Shown piece after piece: positions 9,861 to 21,813 of a stretch of DNA of 64,000 nt. The DNA is taken from NCBI RefSeq assembly GCF_022965805.1, contig NW_027330912.1:30494-94493 (forward strand), written 5' to 3'. Position 1 is the stretch's first letter. Every line of letters begins with the position of its first letter. The position numbers and the translations under genes are program-made. The stretch is from Primulina eburnea. Lineage: Eukaryota > Streptophyta > Magnoliopsida > Lamiales > Gesneriaceae. The notes below the pieces were generated by a model, which was given only the letters and a program-made list of their open reading frames with translations, was not told the origin of the DNA and ran no database searches.

Positions 9861-10112
9861 ACCGATGATGCTTCAAACATTGCGGATTTGTTCTTTAGAG
9901 AAGTCGTCACGTTGCATGGAATGCCTAGGACTATTGTTTCTGGTTGCGATGTTATATTCTTGAGTTACTATTGGAAGAATTTATGGGCTAAACTTGGCAC
10001 AAAATTGTCGTTTTTCTACTACTTGTCATCCTTAAACGGATGGACAAACTGAAGTTGTCAATAGAACTTTGGGAACACTTTTGCGTGCCATTTTTAAAAA
10101 GAACTTGGATTG

Positions 10113-12961
10113 ACATTTCTATGGACTTTATTTTGGGTTGCCTAGGACTAAGAAGGAGATTCTATTTTTGTTGTTGTGGATAGATTCTCTAAGATGTCAC
10201 ATTTTATAGCTTGTCATAAAACCGATGATGCTTCAAACATTGCGGATTTGTTCTTTAGAGAAGTCGTTAGGTTGCGTGGCATGCCTATGACTATTTTTAC
10301 TGGTCGCGATGTTAAATTCTTGAGTTACTTTTGGAAGACTTTATGAGCTAAACTTGGCACAAAATTGTTGTTTTCTACTACTTGTCATCCTCAAACGGAT
10401 GGACAAACTGAAGTTGTCAATAGAACTTTGGGAACACTTTTGCGTGCTATTCTTAAATAGAACTTGGATTGACATTTCTACGGACTTTATTTTTGGGTTG
10501 CCTAGGACTAAGAAGGAGAGGGATTCTATTTTTGTTGTTGTGGATAGATTCTCTAAGATGGCACATTTTATAGCTTGTCATAAAACCGATGATGCTTCAA
10601 ACATTGCGGATTTGTTCTTTAGAGAAGTCGTTAGGTTGCGTGGCATGCCTATGACTATTTTTACTGGTCGCGATGTTAAATTCTTGAGTTACTTTTGGAA
10701 GACTTTATGGGCTAAACTTGGCACAAAATTGTTGTTTTCTACTACTTGTCATCCTCAAACGGATGGACAAACTGAAGTTGTCAATAGAACTTTGGGAACA
10801 TTTTTGCGTGCCATTTTTAAAAAGAACTTGGATTGACATTCTATGGACTTTATTTTGGGGTTGCCTAGTACTAAGAAGGGGAGGGATTCTATTTTTGTTG
10901 TTGTGGATAGATTCTCTAAGATGACACATTTTATAGCTTGTCATAAAACCGATGATGCTTTAAAAATTGCGGATTTGTTCTTTAGAGAAGTCGTTACGTT
11001 GCATGGCATGCCTAGGACTATTGTTTCTGGTCGCGATGTTAAATTCTTGAGTTATTTTTGGAAGACTTTATGGGCTAAACTTGACACAAAATTGTTGTTT
11101 TCTACTACTTGTCATCCACGAACGGATGGACAAACTGAAGTTGTCAATTGAACGTTGGGAACACTTTTGCGTGCCATTCTTAAAAAGAACTTGGATTGAC
11201 ATTTCTATGGACTTTATTTTGGGGTTGCCTAGGACTAAGAATGGGAGGGATTCTATTTTTGTTGTTGTGGATAGATTCTCTAAGATGGCACATTTTGTAG
11301 CTTGTCATAAAACCGATGATGCTTCAAACATTGCGGATTTGTTCTTTAGAGAAGTCGTTAGGTTGCGTGGCATGCCTAGGACTATTGTTTCTGATCGCGA
11401 TGTTATATTCTTGAGTTACTTTTGGAAGACTTTATGGGCTAAACTTGACACAAAATTGTTGTTTTCTACTACTTGTCATCTTCAAACGGATGGACAAACT
11501 GAAGTTGTCAATAAAACTTTAAGAACACTTTTGCGTGCTATTCTTAAAAAGAACTTGGATTGACATTTCTATGGACTTTATTTTGGGGTTGCCTAGGACT
11601 AAGAAGCGGAGGGATTCTATTTTTGTTGTTGTGTATAGATTCTCTAAATTGGCACAATTTGTAGCTTGTCATAAAACCGATTATGCTTCAAACATTGCGG
11701 ATTTTTCTTTAGAGAAGTCGTTAAGTTGCATGGCATGCCTATGACTATTGTTTCTGGTCGCGATGTTAAATTCTTGAGTTACTTTTGGAAGACTTTGTGG
11801 GCTAAAATTGGCACAAAATTGTTGTTTGGGAACACTTTTGTGTGCCATTCTTAAAAAGAACTTGGATTGACATTTCTATGGACTTTATTTTTGGGTTGCC
11901 CAGGACTATGAAGGGGAGGGATTCTATTTTTGTTGTTGTGGATAGATTCTCTAAGATGACACATTTTATAGCTTGTCATAAAACCGATGATGCTTCAAAC
12001 ATTGCGGATTTGTTCTCTAAAGAAGTCGTTATGTTGCATGGCATGTCTAGGATTATTATTTCTAGTCGCGATGTTAAATTCTTGAGTTACTTTTGGAAGA
12101 CTTTATGGGCTAAACTTGGTACAAAATTGTTGTTTTCTACTACTTGTCATCCTCAAACGGATGGACAAACTGAAGTTGTCAATAGAACTTTGGGAACACT
12201 TTTGCGTGCTATTCTTAAAAAGAACTTGGATTGACATTTCTATGGACTTTATTTTGGGGTTGCCTAGGACTAAGAAGGGGAGGGATTCTATTTTTGTTGT
12301 TGTGGATAGATTCTCTAAGATGACACATTTTATAGCTTGTCATTAAACCGATGATGCTTCAAACATTGTGGATTTTTTCTTTAGAGAAGTCGTTACGTTG
12401 CATGGCATGCCTAGGACTATTGTTTCTAGTCGCGATGTTAAATTCTTGAGTTACTTTTGGAAGACTTTATGTGCTAAACTTGACACAAAATTGTTGTTTT
12501 TTACGACTTGTCATCCTCAAACGGATGGAAAAACTGAAGTTGTCAATAGAACTTTGGGAACACTTTTGCGTGCTATTCTTAAAAAGAACTTGGATTGACA
12601 TTTCTATGGACTTTACTTTGGGGTTGCCTAGAACTAAGAAGGGGAGGGATTCTATTTTTGTTGTTGTGGATAGATTTTCTAAGATGGGACATTTTATAGC
12701 TTGTCATAAAACCGATGATGCTTCAAACATTACCGATTTGTTCTTTAGAGAAGTCGTTAGGTTGCATGGCATGCCTAGGACTATTGTTTCTGGTCGTGAT
12801 ATTAAATTCTTTTGTTGCTTTTGGAAGACTTTATGGGCTAAACTTGGCACAAAATTGTTGTTTTCTACTACTTGTCATCCTCAAACGGATGGACAAACTG
12901 AAGTTTCCATATAACTTTGGGAACACTTTTGCGTGCCATTTTTAAATAGAACTTGGATTGA
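10113..12961 (+). repeat. Multi-monomer block X, copy 2 (offset 4304 bp)
   Basis: It matches block X copy 1 variant by variant, including the deleted monomer at 11564-11870 and the TTCTTTTGTTGC copy near 12806. It differs by a one-base deletion in the junction GATTGACATTCTATGG near 10836, which it shares only with copy 3, so copies 2 and 3 are sisters. Similarity to copy 1 fades inside the following monomer. Confidence 0.85.
11564..11870 (+). repeat. Internally deleted monomer (307 bp)
   Basis: Same 56-bp loss and same extra one-base loss as the copy at 7260, as expected for block X copy 2. Confidence 0.88.
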
Positions 12962-13325
12962 CATTTCTATGGACTTTATTTTGGGGTTGCCTAGTACTAA
13001 GAAGGGGAGGGATTTTATATTTGTTGTTGTGGATAGATTCTCTAAGATGGCACATTTTATAGCTTGTCATAAAACCGATGATGCTTCAAAAATTGCGGAT
13101 TTGTTCTTTAGAGAAGTCGTTACGTTGCATGGCATGCCTAGGACTATTGTTTCTGGTCGCGATGTTAAATTCTTGAGTTACTTTTGGAAGACTTTATGGG
13201 CTAAACTTGGCACAAAATTGTTGTTTTCTACTACTTGTCATCCTCAAACGGATGGACAAACTGAAGTTGTCAATAGAACTTTGGGAACATTTTTGCGTGC
13301 CATTTTTAAAAAGAACTTGGATTGA

Positions 13326-15270
13326 CATTCTATGGACTTTATTTTGGGGTTGCCTAGTACTAAGAAGGGGAGGGATTCTATTTTTGTTGTTGTGGATAGA
13401 TTCTCTAAGATGACACATTTTATAGCTTGTCATAAAACCGATGATGCTTCAAAAATTGCGGATTTGTTCTTTAGAGAAGTCGTTACGTTGCATGGCATGC
13501 CTAGGACTATTGTTTCTGGTCGCGATGTTAAATTCTTGAGTTATTTTTGGAAGACTTTATGGGCTAAACTTGACACAAAATTGTTGTTTTCTACTACTTG
13601 TCATCCACGAACGGATGGACAAACTGAAGTTGTCAATAGAACGTTGGGAACACTTTTGCGTGCCATTCTTAAAAAGAACTTGGATTGACATTTCTATGGA
13701 CTTTATTTTGGGGTTGCCTAGGACTAAGAATGGGAGGGATTCTATTTTTGTTGTTGTGGATAGATTCTCTAAGATGGCACATTTTGTAGCTTGTCATAAA
13801 ACCGATGATGCTTCAAACATTGCGGATTTGTTCTTTAGAGAAGTCGTTAGGTTGCGTGGCATGCCTAGGACTATTGTTTCTGATCGCGATGTTATATTCT
13901 TGAGTTACTTTTGGAAGACTTTATGGGCTAAACTTGACACAAAATTGTTGTTTTCTACTACTTGTCATCTTCAAACGGATGGACAAACTGAAGTTGTCAA
14001 TAAAACTTTAAGAACACTTTTGCGTGCTATTCTTAAAAAGAACTTGGATTGACATTTCTATGGACTTTATTTTGGGGTTGCCTAGGACTAAGAAGCAGAG
14101 GGATTCTATTTTTGTTGTTGTGTATAGATTCTCTAAATTGGCACAATTTGTAGCTTGTCATAAAACCGATTATGCTTCAAACATTGCGGATTTTTCTTTA
14201 GAGAAGTCGTTAAGTTGCATGGCATGCCTATGACTATTGTTTCTGGTCGCGATGTTAAATTCTTGAGTTACTTTTGGAAGACTTTGTGGGCTAAAATTGG
14301 CACAAAATTGTTGTTTGGGAACACTTTTGTGTGCCATTCTTAAAAAGAACTTGGATTGACATTTCTATGGACTTTATTTTTGGGTTGCCCAGGACTATGA
14401 AGGGGAGGGATTCTATTTTTGTTGTTGTGGATAGATTCTCTAAGATGACACATTTTATAGCTTGTCATAAAACCGATGATGCTTCAAACATTGCGGATTT
14501 GTTCTCTAGAGAAGTCGTTATGTTGCATGGCATGTCTAGGATTATTATTTCTAGTCGCGATGTTAAATTCTTGAGTTACTTTTGGAAGACTTTATGGGCT
14601 AAACTTGGTACAAAATTGTTGTTTTCTACTACTTGTCATCCTCAAACGGATGGACAAACTGAAGTTGTCAATAGAACTTTGGGAACACTTTTGCGTGCTA
14701 TTCTTAAAAAGAACTTGGATTGACATTTCTATGGACTTTATTTTGGGGTTGCCTAGGACTAAGAAGGGGAGGGATTCTATTTTTGTTGTTGTGGATAGAT
14801 TCTCTAAGATGACACATTTTATAGCTTGTCATTAAACCGATGATGCTTCAAACATTGTGGATTTTTTCTTTAGAGAAGTCGTTACGTTGCATGGCATGCC
14901 TAGGACTATTGTTTCTAGTCGCGATGTTAAATTCTTGAGTTACTTTTGGAAGACTTTATGTGCTAAACTTGACACAAAATTGTTGTTTTTTACGACTTGT
15001 CATCCTCAAACGGATGGAAAAATTGAAGTTGTCAATAGAACTTTGGGAACACTTTTGCGTGCTATTCTTAAAAAGAACTTGGATTGACATTTCTATGGAC
15101 TTTACTTTGGGGTTGCCTAGAACTAAGAAGGGGAGGGATTCTATTTTTGTTGTTGTGGATAGATTTTCTAAGATGGGACATTTTATAGCTTGTCATAAAA
15201 CCGATGATGCTTCAAACATTACCCATTTGTTCTTTAGAGAAGTCGTTAGGTTGCATGGCATGCCTAGGAC
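13326..15270 (+). repeat. Multi-monomer block X, copy 3 (offset 2489 bp from copy 2)
   Basis: It carries the CCACGAACGG, CTTCAAACGG, AAGCAGAGG, deleted-monomer and TACGACTTG variants of block X in order. It ends inside the monomer 15088-15451, whose left half matches block X and whose right half matches the copy at 8658-9021. Confidence 0.85.
14053..14359 (+). repeat. Internally deleted monomer (307 bp)
   Basis: Block X copy 3 member of the 56-bp deletion class; it differs from the copy at 11564 by AAGCAGAGG for AAGCGGAGG. Confidence 0.88.
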
Positions 15271-16978
15271 TATTGTTTCTGGTCGCGATGTTAAATTCTT
15301 GAGTTATTTTTGGAAGACTTTATGGGCTAAACTTGGCACAAAATTTTTGTTTTCTACTACTTGTCATCCTCAAACGGATAGACAAACTGAACTTGTCAAT
15401 ACAACTTTGGGAACACTTTTGCGTGCTATTCTTAAAAAGAACTTGGATTGACATTTCTGTGGACTTTATTTTGGGGTTGCCTAGGACTAAGAAGGGGAGT
15501 GATTCTATTTTTGTTGTTGTGGATAGATTCTCTAAGATGGCACATTTTATAGCTTGCCATAAAACCGATGATGTTCAAACATTGCGGATTTGATCTTAAG
15601 AGAAGTCGTTACGTTGCCTGGCATGCCTAGGACTATTGTTTCTGGTCGCGGTGTTATATTCTTAAGTTACTTTTGGAAGACTTTATGGGCTATACTTGGC
15701 ACAAAATTGTCGTTTTCTACTACTTGTCATCCTCAAACGGATGGAAAAACTGAAGTTGTCAATAGAACTTTGGGAACACTTTTGCGTGCTATTCTTCAAA
15801 AGAACTTGGATTGACATTTCTATGGACTTTATTTTGGGGTTGCCTAGGACTAAGAATGGGAGGGATTCTATTTTTGTTGTTGTGGATAGATTCTCTAAGA
15901 TGGCACATTTTGTAGCTTGTCATAAAACCGATGATGCTTCAAACATTGCGGATTTGTTCTTCAGAGAAGTCGTTAGGTTGCGTGGCATCCCTAGGACTAT
16001 TGTTTCTGATCGCGATGTTATATTCTTGAGTTACTTTTGGAAGACTTTATGGGCTAAACTTGACACAAAATTGTTGTTTTCTACTACTTGTCATCCTCAA
16101 ACGGATGGACAAACTGAAGTTGTCAACAAAACTTTGGGAACACTTTTGCGTGCTATTCTTAAAAAGAACTTGGATTGACATTTCTATGGACTTTATTTTG
16201 GGGTTGCCTAGGACTAAGAAGGGGAGGGATTCTATTTTTGTTGTTGTGTATAGATTCTCTAAGATGGCACATTTTATAGTTTGTCATTAAACCGATGATG
16301 CTTCAAACATTGCGGATTTGTTATTTAGAGAAGTCGTCACGTTGCATGGAATGCCTAGGACTATTGTTTCTGGTCGCGATGTTATATTCTTGAGTTACTA
16401 TTGGAAGAATTTATGGGCTAAACTTGGCACAAAATTGTCGTTTTTCTACTACTTGTCATCCTTAAACGGATGGACAAACTGAAGTTGTCAATAGAACTTT
16501 GGGAACACTTTTGCGTGCTATTCTTCAAAAGAACTTGGATTGACATTTCTATGGACTTTATTTTGGGGTTGCCTAGGACTAAGAAGGGGAGGGATTCTAT
16601 TTTTGTTGTTGTGGATAGATTCTCTAAGATGGCACATTTTATAGCTTGTCATAAAACCGATTATGCTTCAAACATTGCGGATTTGTTCTTTAGAGAAGTC
16701 GTTAAGTTGCATGGCATGCCTAGGACTATTGTTTCTGGTCGCAATGTTAAATTCTTGAGTTACTTTTGGAATAATTTATGGGCTATACTTGGAACAAAAT
16801 TTTTGTTTGGGAACACTTTTGTGTGCCATTCTTAAAAAGAACTTGGATTGACATTTCTATGGACTTTATTTTGGGGTTGCCTAGGACTATGAAGGGGAGG
16901 GATTCTATTTTTGTTGTTGTGGATAGATTCTCTAAGATGGCACATTTTATAGCTTTTCATTAAACCGATGATGCTTCA
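15271..16978 (+). repeat. Block Y, copy 2
   Basis: It matches 8.85-9.86 kb at an offset of 6430 bp, then continues with a TTTTTCTACTACTT insertion copy and a 308-bp deleted monomer (16544-16851). It is repeated 2128 bp later. Confidence 0.8.
16544..16851 (+). repeat. Internally deleted monomer (308 bp)
   Basis: 56-bp deletion class with TGGAATAATTTATGG and GGAACAAAATTTTTG before the join, a sub-type shared with 18672, 20779 and 23269. Confidence 0.88.
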
Positions 16979-17215
16979 AACATTGTGGATTTGTTCTTTA
17001 GAGAAGTCGTTACGTTGCATGGCATGCCTAGGACTATTTTTACTGGTCGCGATGTTAAATTCTTGAGTTACTTTTGGAAGACTTTATTGGCTAAACTTGG
17101 CACAAAATTGTTGTTTTCTACTACTTGTCATCCTCAAACGGATGGACAAACTGAAGTTGTCAATAGAACTTTGGGAAAACTTTTGCGTGCCATTTTTAAA
17201 AAGAACTTGGATTGA

Positions 17216-20200
17216 CATTTCTATGGACTTTATTTTGGGGTTGCCTAGTACTAAGAAAGGGAGGGATTCTATTTTTGTTGTTGTGGATAGATTCTCTAAG
17301 ATGGCACATTTTATAGCTTGTCATAAAACCGATGATGCTTCAAAAATTGCGGATTTGTTCTTTAGAGAAGTCGTTACGTTGCATGGCATGCCTAGGACTA
17401 TTGTTTCTGGTCGCGATGTTAAATTCTTGAGTTATTTTTGGAAGACTTTATGGGCTAAACTTGGCACAAAATTTTTGTTTTCTACTACTTGTCATCCTCA
17501 AACGGATAGACAAACTGAACTTGTCAATACAACTTTGGGAACACTTTTGCGTGCTATTCTTAAAAAGAACTTGGATTGACATTTCTGTGGACTTTATTTT
17601 GGGGTTGCCTAGGACTAAGAAGGGGAGTGATTCTATTTTTGTTGTTGTGGATAGATTCTCTAAGATGGCACATTTTATAGCTTGCCATGAAACCGATGAT
17701 GTTCAAACATTGCGGATTTGATCTTAAGAGAAGTCGTTACGTTGCATGGCATGCCTAGGACTATTGTTTCTGGTCGCGGTGTTATATTCTTAAGTTACTT
17801 TTGGAAGACTTTATGGGCTATACTTGGCACAAAATTGTCGTTTTCTACTACTTGTCATCCTCAAACGGATGGAAAAACTGAAGTTGTCAATAGAACTTTG
17901 GGAACACTTTTGCGTGCTATTCTTCAAAAGAACTTGGATTGACATTTCTATGAACTTTATTTTGGGGTTGCCTAGGACTAAGAATGGGAGGGATTCTATT
18001 TTTGTTGTTGTGGATAGATTCTCTAAGATGGCACATTTTGTAGCTTGTCATAAAACCGATGATGCTTCAAACATTGCGGATTTGTTCTTCAGAGAAGTCG
18101 TTAGGTTGCGTGGCATGCCTAGGACTATTGTTTCTGATCGCGATGTTATATTCTTGAGTTACTTTTGGAAGACTTTATGGGCTAAACTTGACACAAAATT
18201 GTTGTTTTCTACTACTTGTCATCCTCAAACGGATGGACAAACTGAAGTTGTCAACAAAACTTTGGGAACACTTTTGCGTGCTATTCCTAAAAAGAACTTG
18301 GATTGACATTTCTATGGACTTTATTTTGGGGTTGCCTAGGACTAAGAAGGGGAGGGATTCTATTTTTGTTGTTGTGTATAGATTCTCTAAGATGGCACAT
18401 TTTATAGTTTGTCATTAAACCGATGATGCTTCAAACATTGCGGATTTGTTCTTGAGAGAAGTCGTCACGTTGCATGGAATGCCTAGGACTATTGTTTCTG
18501 GTTGCGATGTTATATTCTTGAGTTACTATTGGAAGAATTTATGGGCTAAACTTGGCACAAAATTGTCGTTTTACTACTACTTGTCATCCTTAAACGGATG
18601 GACAAACTGAAGTTGTCAATAGAACTTTGGGAACACTTTTGCGTGCTATTCTTCAAAAGAACTTGGATTGACATTTCTATGGACTTTATTTTGGGGTTGC
18701 CTAGGACTAAGAAGGGGAGGGATTCTATTTTTGTTGTTGTGGATAGATTCTCTAAGATGGCACATTTTATAGCTTGTCATAAAACCGATTATGCTTCAAA
18801 CATTGCGGATTTGTTCTTTAGAGAAGTCGTTAAGTTGCATGGCATGCCTAGGACTATTGTTTCTGGTCGCGATGTTAAATTCTTGAGTTACTTTTGGAAT
18901 AATTTATGGGCTATACTTGGAACAAAATTTTTGTTTGGGAACACTTTTGTGTGCCATTCTTAAAAAGAACTTGGATTGACATTTCTATGGACTTTATTTT
19001 GGGGTTGCCTAGGACTATGAAGGGGAGGGATTCTATTTTTCTTGTTGTGGATAGATTCTCTAAGATGGCACATTTTATAGCTTGTCATAAAACCGATGAT
19101 GCTTCAAACATTGCGGATTTGTTCTCTAAAGAAGTCGTTACGTTGCATGGCATGACTAGGACTATTATTTCTGGTCGCGATGTTAAATTCTTGAGTTACT
19201 TTTGGAAGACTTTATGGGCTAAACTTGGCACAAAATTGTTGTTTTCTACTACTTGTCATCCTCAAACGGATGGACAAACTGAAGTTGTCAATAGAAATTT
19301 TGGAACACTTTTGCGTGCTATTCTTAAAAAGAACTTGGATTGACATTTCTATGGACTTTATTTTGGGGTTGCCTAGGACTAAGAAGGGGAGGGATTCTAT
19401 TTTTGTTGTTGTGGATAGATTCTCTAAGATGGCACAATTTATAGCTTGCCATAAAACCGATTATGGTTCAAACATTGCGGATTTGTTCTTTAGAGAAGTC
19501 GTTAAGTTGCTTAGCATGCCTAGGACTATTGTTTCTGGTCGCGATGTTAAATTCTTGAGTTACATTTGTAAGACTTTATGGGCTAAACTTGGCACAAAAT
19601 TGTTGTTTTCTACTACTTGTCATACTCAAACGGATGGACAAACTGAAGTTGTCAATAGAACTTTGGGAACACTTTTGCGTGCCATTTTTAAAAAGAACTT
19701 GATTGACATTTCTATGGACTTTATTTTGGGTTGCCTAGGATTATTTTTGTTGTTGTGGATAGATTCTCTAAGATGGCACATTTTATAGCTTGTCATAAAA
19801 CCGATGATGCTTCAAACATTGCGGATTTGTTCTTTAGAGAAGTCGTTAGGTTGCGTGGCATGCCTAATACTATTTTTACTGGTCGCGATATTAAATTCTT
19901 GAGTTACTTTTGGAAGACTTTATGGGCTAAACTTGGCACAAATTGTTGTTTTCTACTACTTGTCATCCTCAAACGGATGGACAAACAGAAGTTGTCAATA
20001 GAACTTTGGGAACACTTTTGCGTGTTATTCTTAAAAAGAACTTGGATTGACATTTCTATGGACTTTATTTTGGGGTTGCCTAGGACTGAGATGGGGAGGG
20101 ATTTTATTTTTGTTGTTGTGGATAGATTATCTAAGATGGCACATTTTATAGCTTGCCATAAAACCGATTATGGTTCAAACATTGCGGATTTGTTCTTTAG

Positions 20201-20354
20201 AGAAGTCGTTAAGTTGCTTGGCATGCCTAGGACTATTATTTCTGGTCGCGATGTTAAATTCTTGAGTTATTTTTGGAAGACTTTATGGGCTAAACTTGGA
20301 ACAAAATTGTTGTTTTCTACTACTTGTCATCCTCAAACGGATGGACAAACTTAA
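17216..20354 (+). repeat. Block Y, copy 3
   Basis: Its first part matches copy 2 at an offset of 2128 bp (six monomers including the deleted one at 18672-18979). It then runs on through monomers carrying ATGACTAGGAC, ACATTTGTAAGACT and the short GCCTAGGATTATTTTTG copy (about 19736) in which about 20 bp are missing. This whole stretch recurs about 4598 bp later. Confidence 0.8.
18672..18979 (+). repeat. Internally deleted monomer (308 bp)
   Basis: Same sub-type as 16544, displaced by 2128 bp. Confidence 0.88.
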
Positions 20355-21813
20355 GTTGTCAATAGAACGTTGGGAGTACTTTTGCGTGCCATTCTTAAAA
20401 AGAACTTGGATTGACATTTCTATGGACTTTATTTTGGGGTTGCCTAGTACTAAGAAGGGGAGGGATTCTATTTTTGTTGTTGTGGATAGATTCTCTAAGA
20501 TGGCACATTTTATAGCTTGTCATAAAACCGATGATGCTTCAAACATTGCGGATTTGTTCTTTAGAGAAGTCGTTACGTTGCATGGCATGCCTAGGACTAT
20601 TGTTTCTGGTCGCGATGTTATATTCTTGAGTTACTTTTGGAAGACTTTATGGGCTAAACTTGGCACAAAATTGTTGTTTTCTACTACTTGTCATCCTCAA
20701 ACGGATGGACAAACTGAAGTTGTCAATAGAACTTTGGGAACACTTTTGCGTGCTATTCTTAAAAAGAACTTGGATTGACATTTCTATGGACTTTATTTTG
20801 GGGTTGCCTAGGACTAAGAAGGGGAGGGATTCTATTTTTGTTGTTGAGGATAGATTCTCTAAGATGGCACATTTTGTAGCTTGTCATTAAACCGATTATG
20901 CTTCAAACATTGCGGATTTGTTCTTTAGAGAAGTCGTTAGGTTGCGTGGCATGTCTAGGACTATTGTTTCTGGTCACGATGTTAAATTCTTGAGTTACTT
21001 TTGGAATAATTTATGGGCTATACTTGGAACAAAATTTTTGTTTGGGAACACTTTTGTGTGCCATTCTTAAAAAGAACTTGGATTGACATTTCTATGGACT
21101 TTATTTTGGGGTTGCCTAGGACTATGAAGGGGAGGGATTCTATTTTTGTTGTTGTGGATAGATTCTCTAAGATGGCACATTTTATAGCTTGTCATTAAAC
21201 CGATGATGCTTCAAACATTGTGGATTTGTTCTTTAGAGAAGTCGTTACGTTGCATGGCATGCCTAGGACTATTTTTACTGGTCGCGATGTTAAATTCTTG
21301 AGTTACTTTTGGAAGACTTTATGGGCTAAACTTGGCACAAAATTGTTGTTTTCTACTACTTGTCATCCTCAAACGGATGGACAAACTGAAGTTGTCAATA
21401 GAACTTTGGGAAAACTTTTGCGTGCTATTCTTAAAAAGAACTTGGATTGACATTTCTATGGACTTTATTTTGCGGTTGCCTAGGACTAAGAAGGGGAGGG
21501 ATTCTATTTTTTTGTTGTGGATAGATTCTCTAAGATGGCACATTTTATAGCTTGTCATTAAACCGATGATGCTTCAAACATTGTGGATTTGTTCTTTAGA
21601 GAAGTCGTTACGTTGCATGGCATGCCTAGGACTATTTTTACTGGTCGCGATGTTAAATTCTTGAGTTACTTTTGGAAGACTTTATGGGCTAAACTTGGCA
21701 CAAAATTGTTGTTTTCTACTACATGTCATCCTCAAACGGATGGACAAACTGAAGTTGTCAATAAAACTTTGGGAAAACTTTTGCGTGCCATTTTTAAAAA
21801 GAACTTGGATTGA
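20355..21813 (+). repeat. Array block linking Y copies 3 and 4
   Basis: Four monomers, one of them the 308-bp deletion type (20779-21086). They carry GGGAAAACTTTTGCG, GTCATTAAACC and GCGGTTGCC variants. The pair at 21332-21813 recurs 4654 bp later near 25986-26467. Confidence 0.75.
20779..21086 (+). repeat. Internally deleted monomer (308 bp), chimeric
   Basis: Its left part (GTTGAGGATAG, GTCATTAAACC, GGTCACGATG) matches the copy at 25741-25985, while its right part has the TGGAATAATTT deletion sub-type. It looks like an exchange product. Confidence 0.8.
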
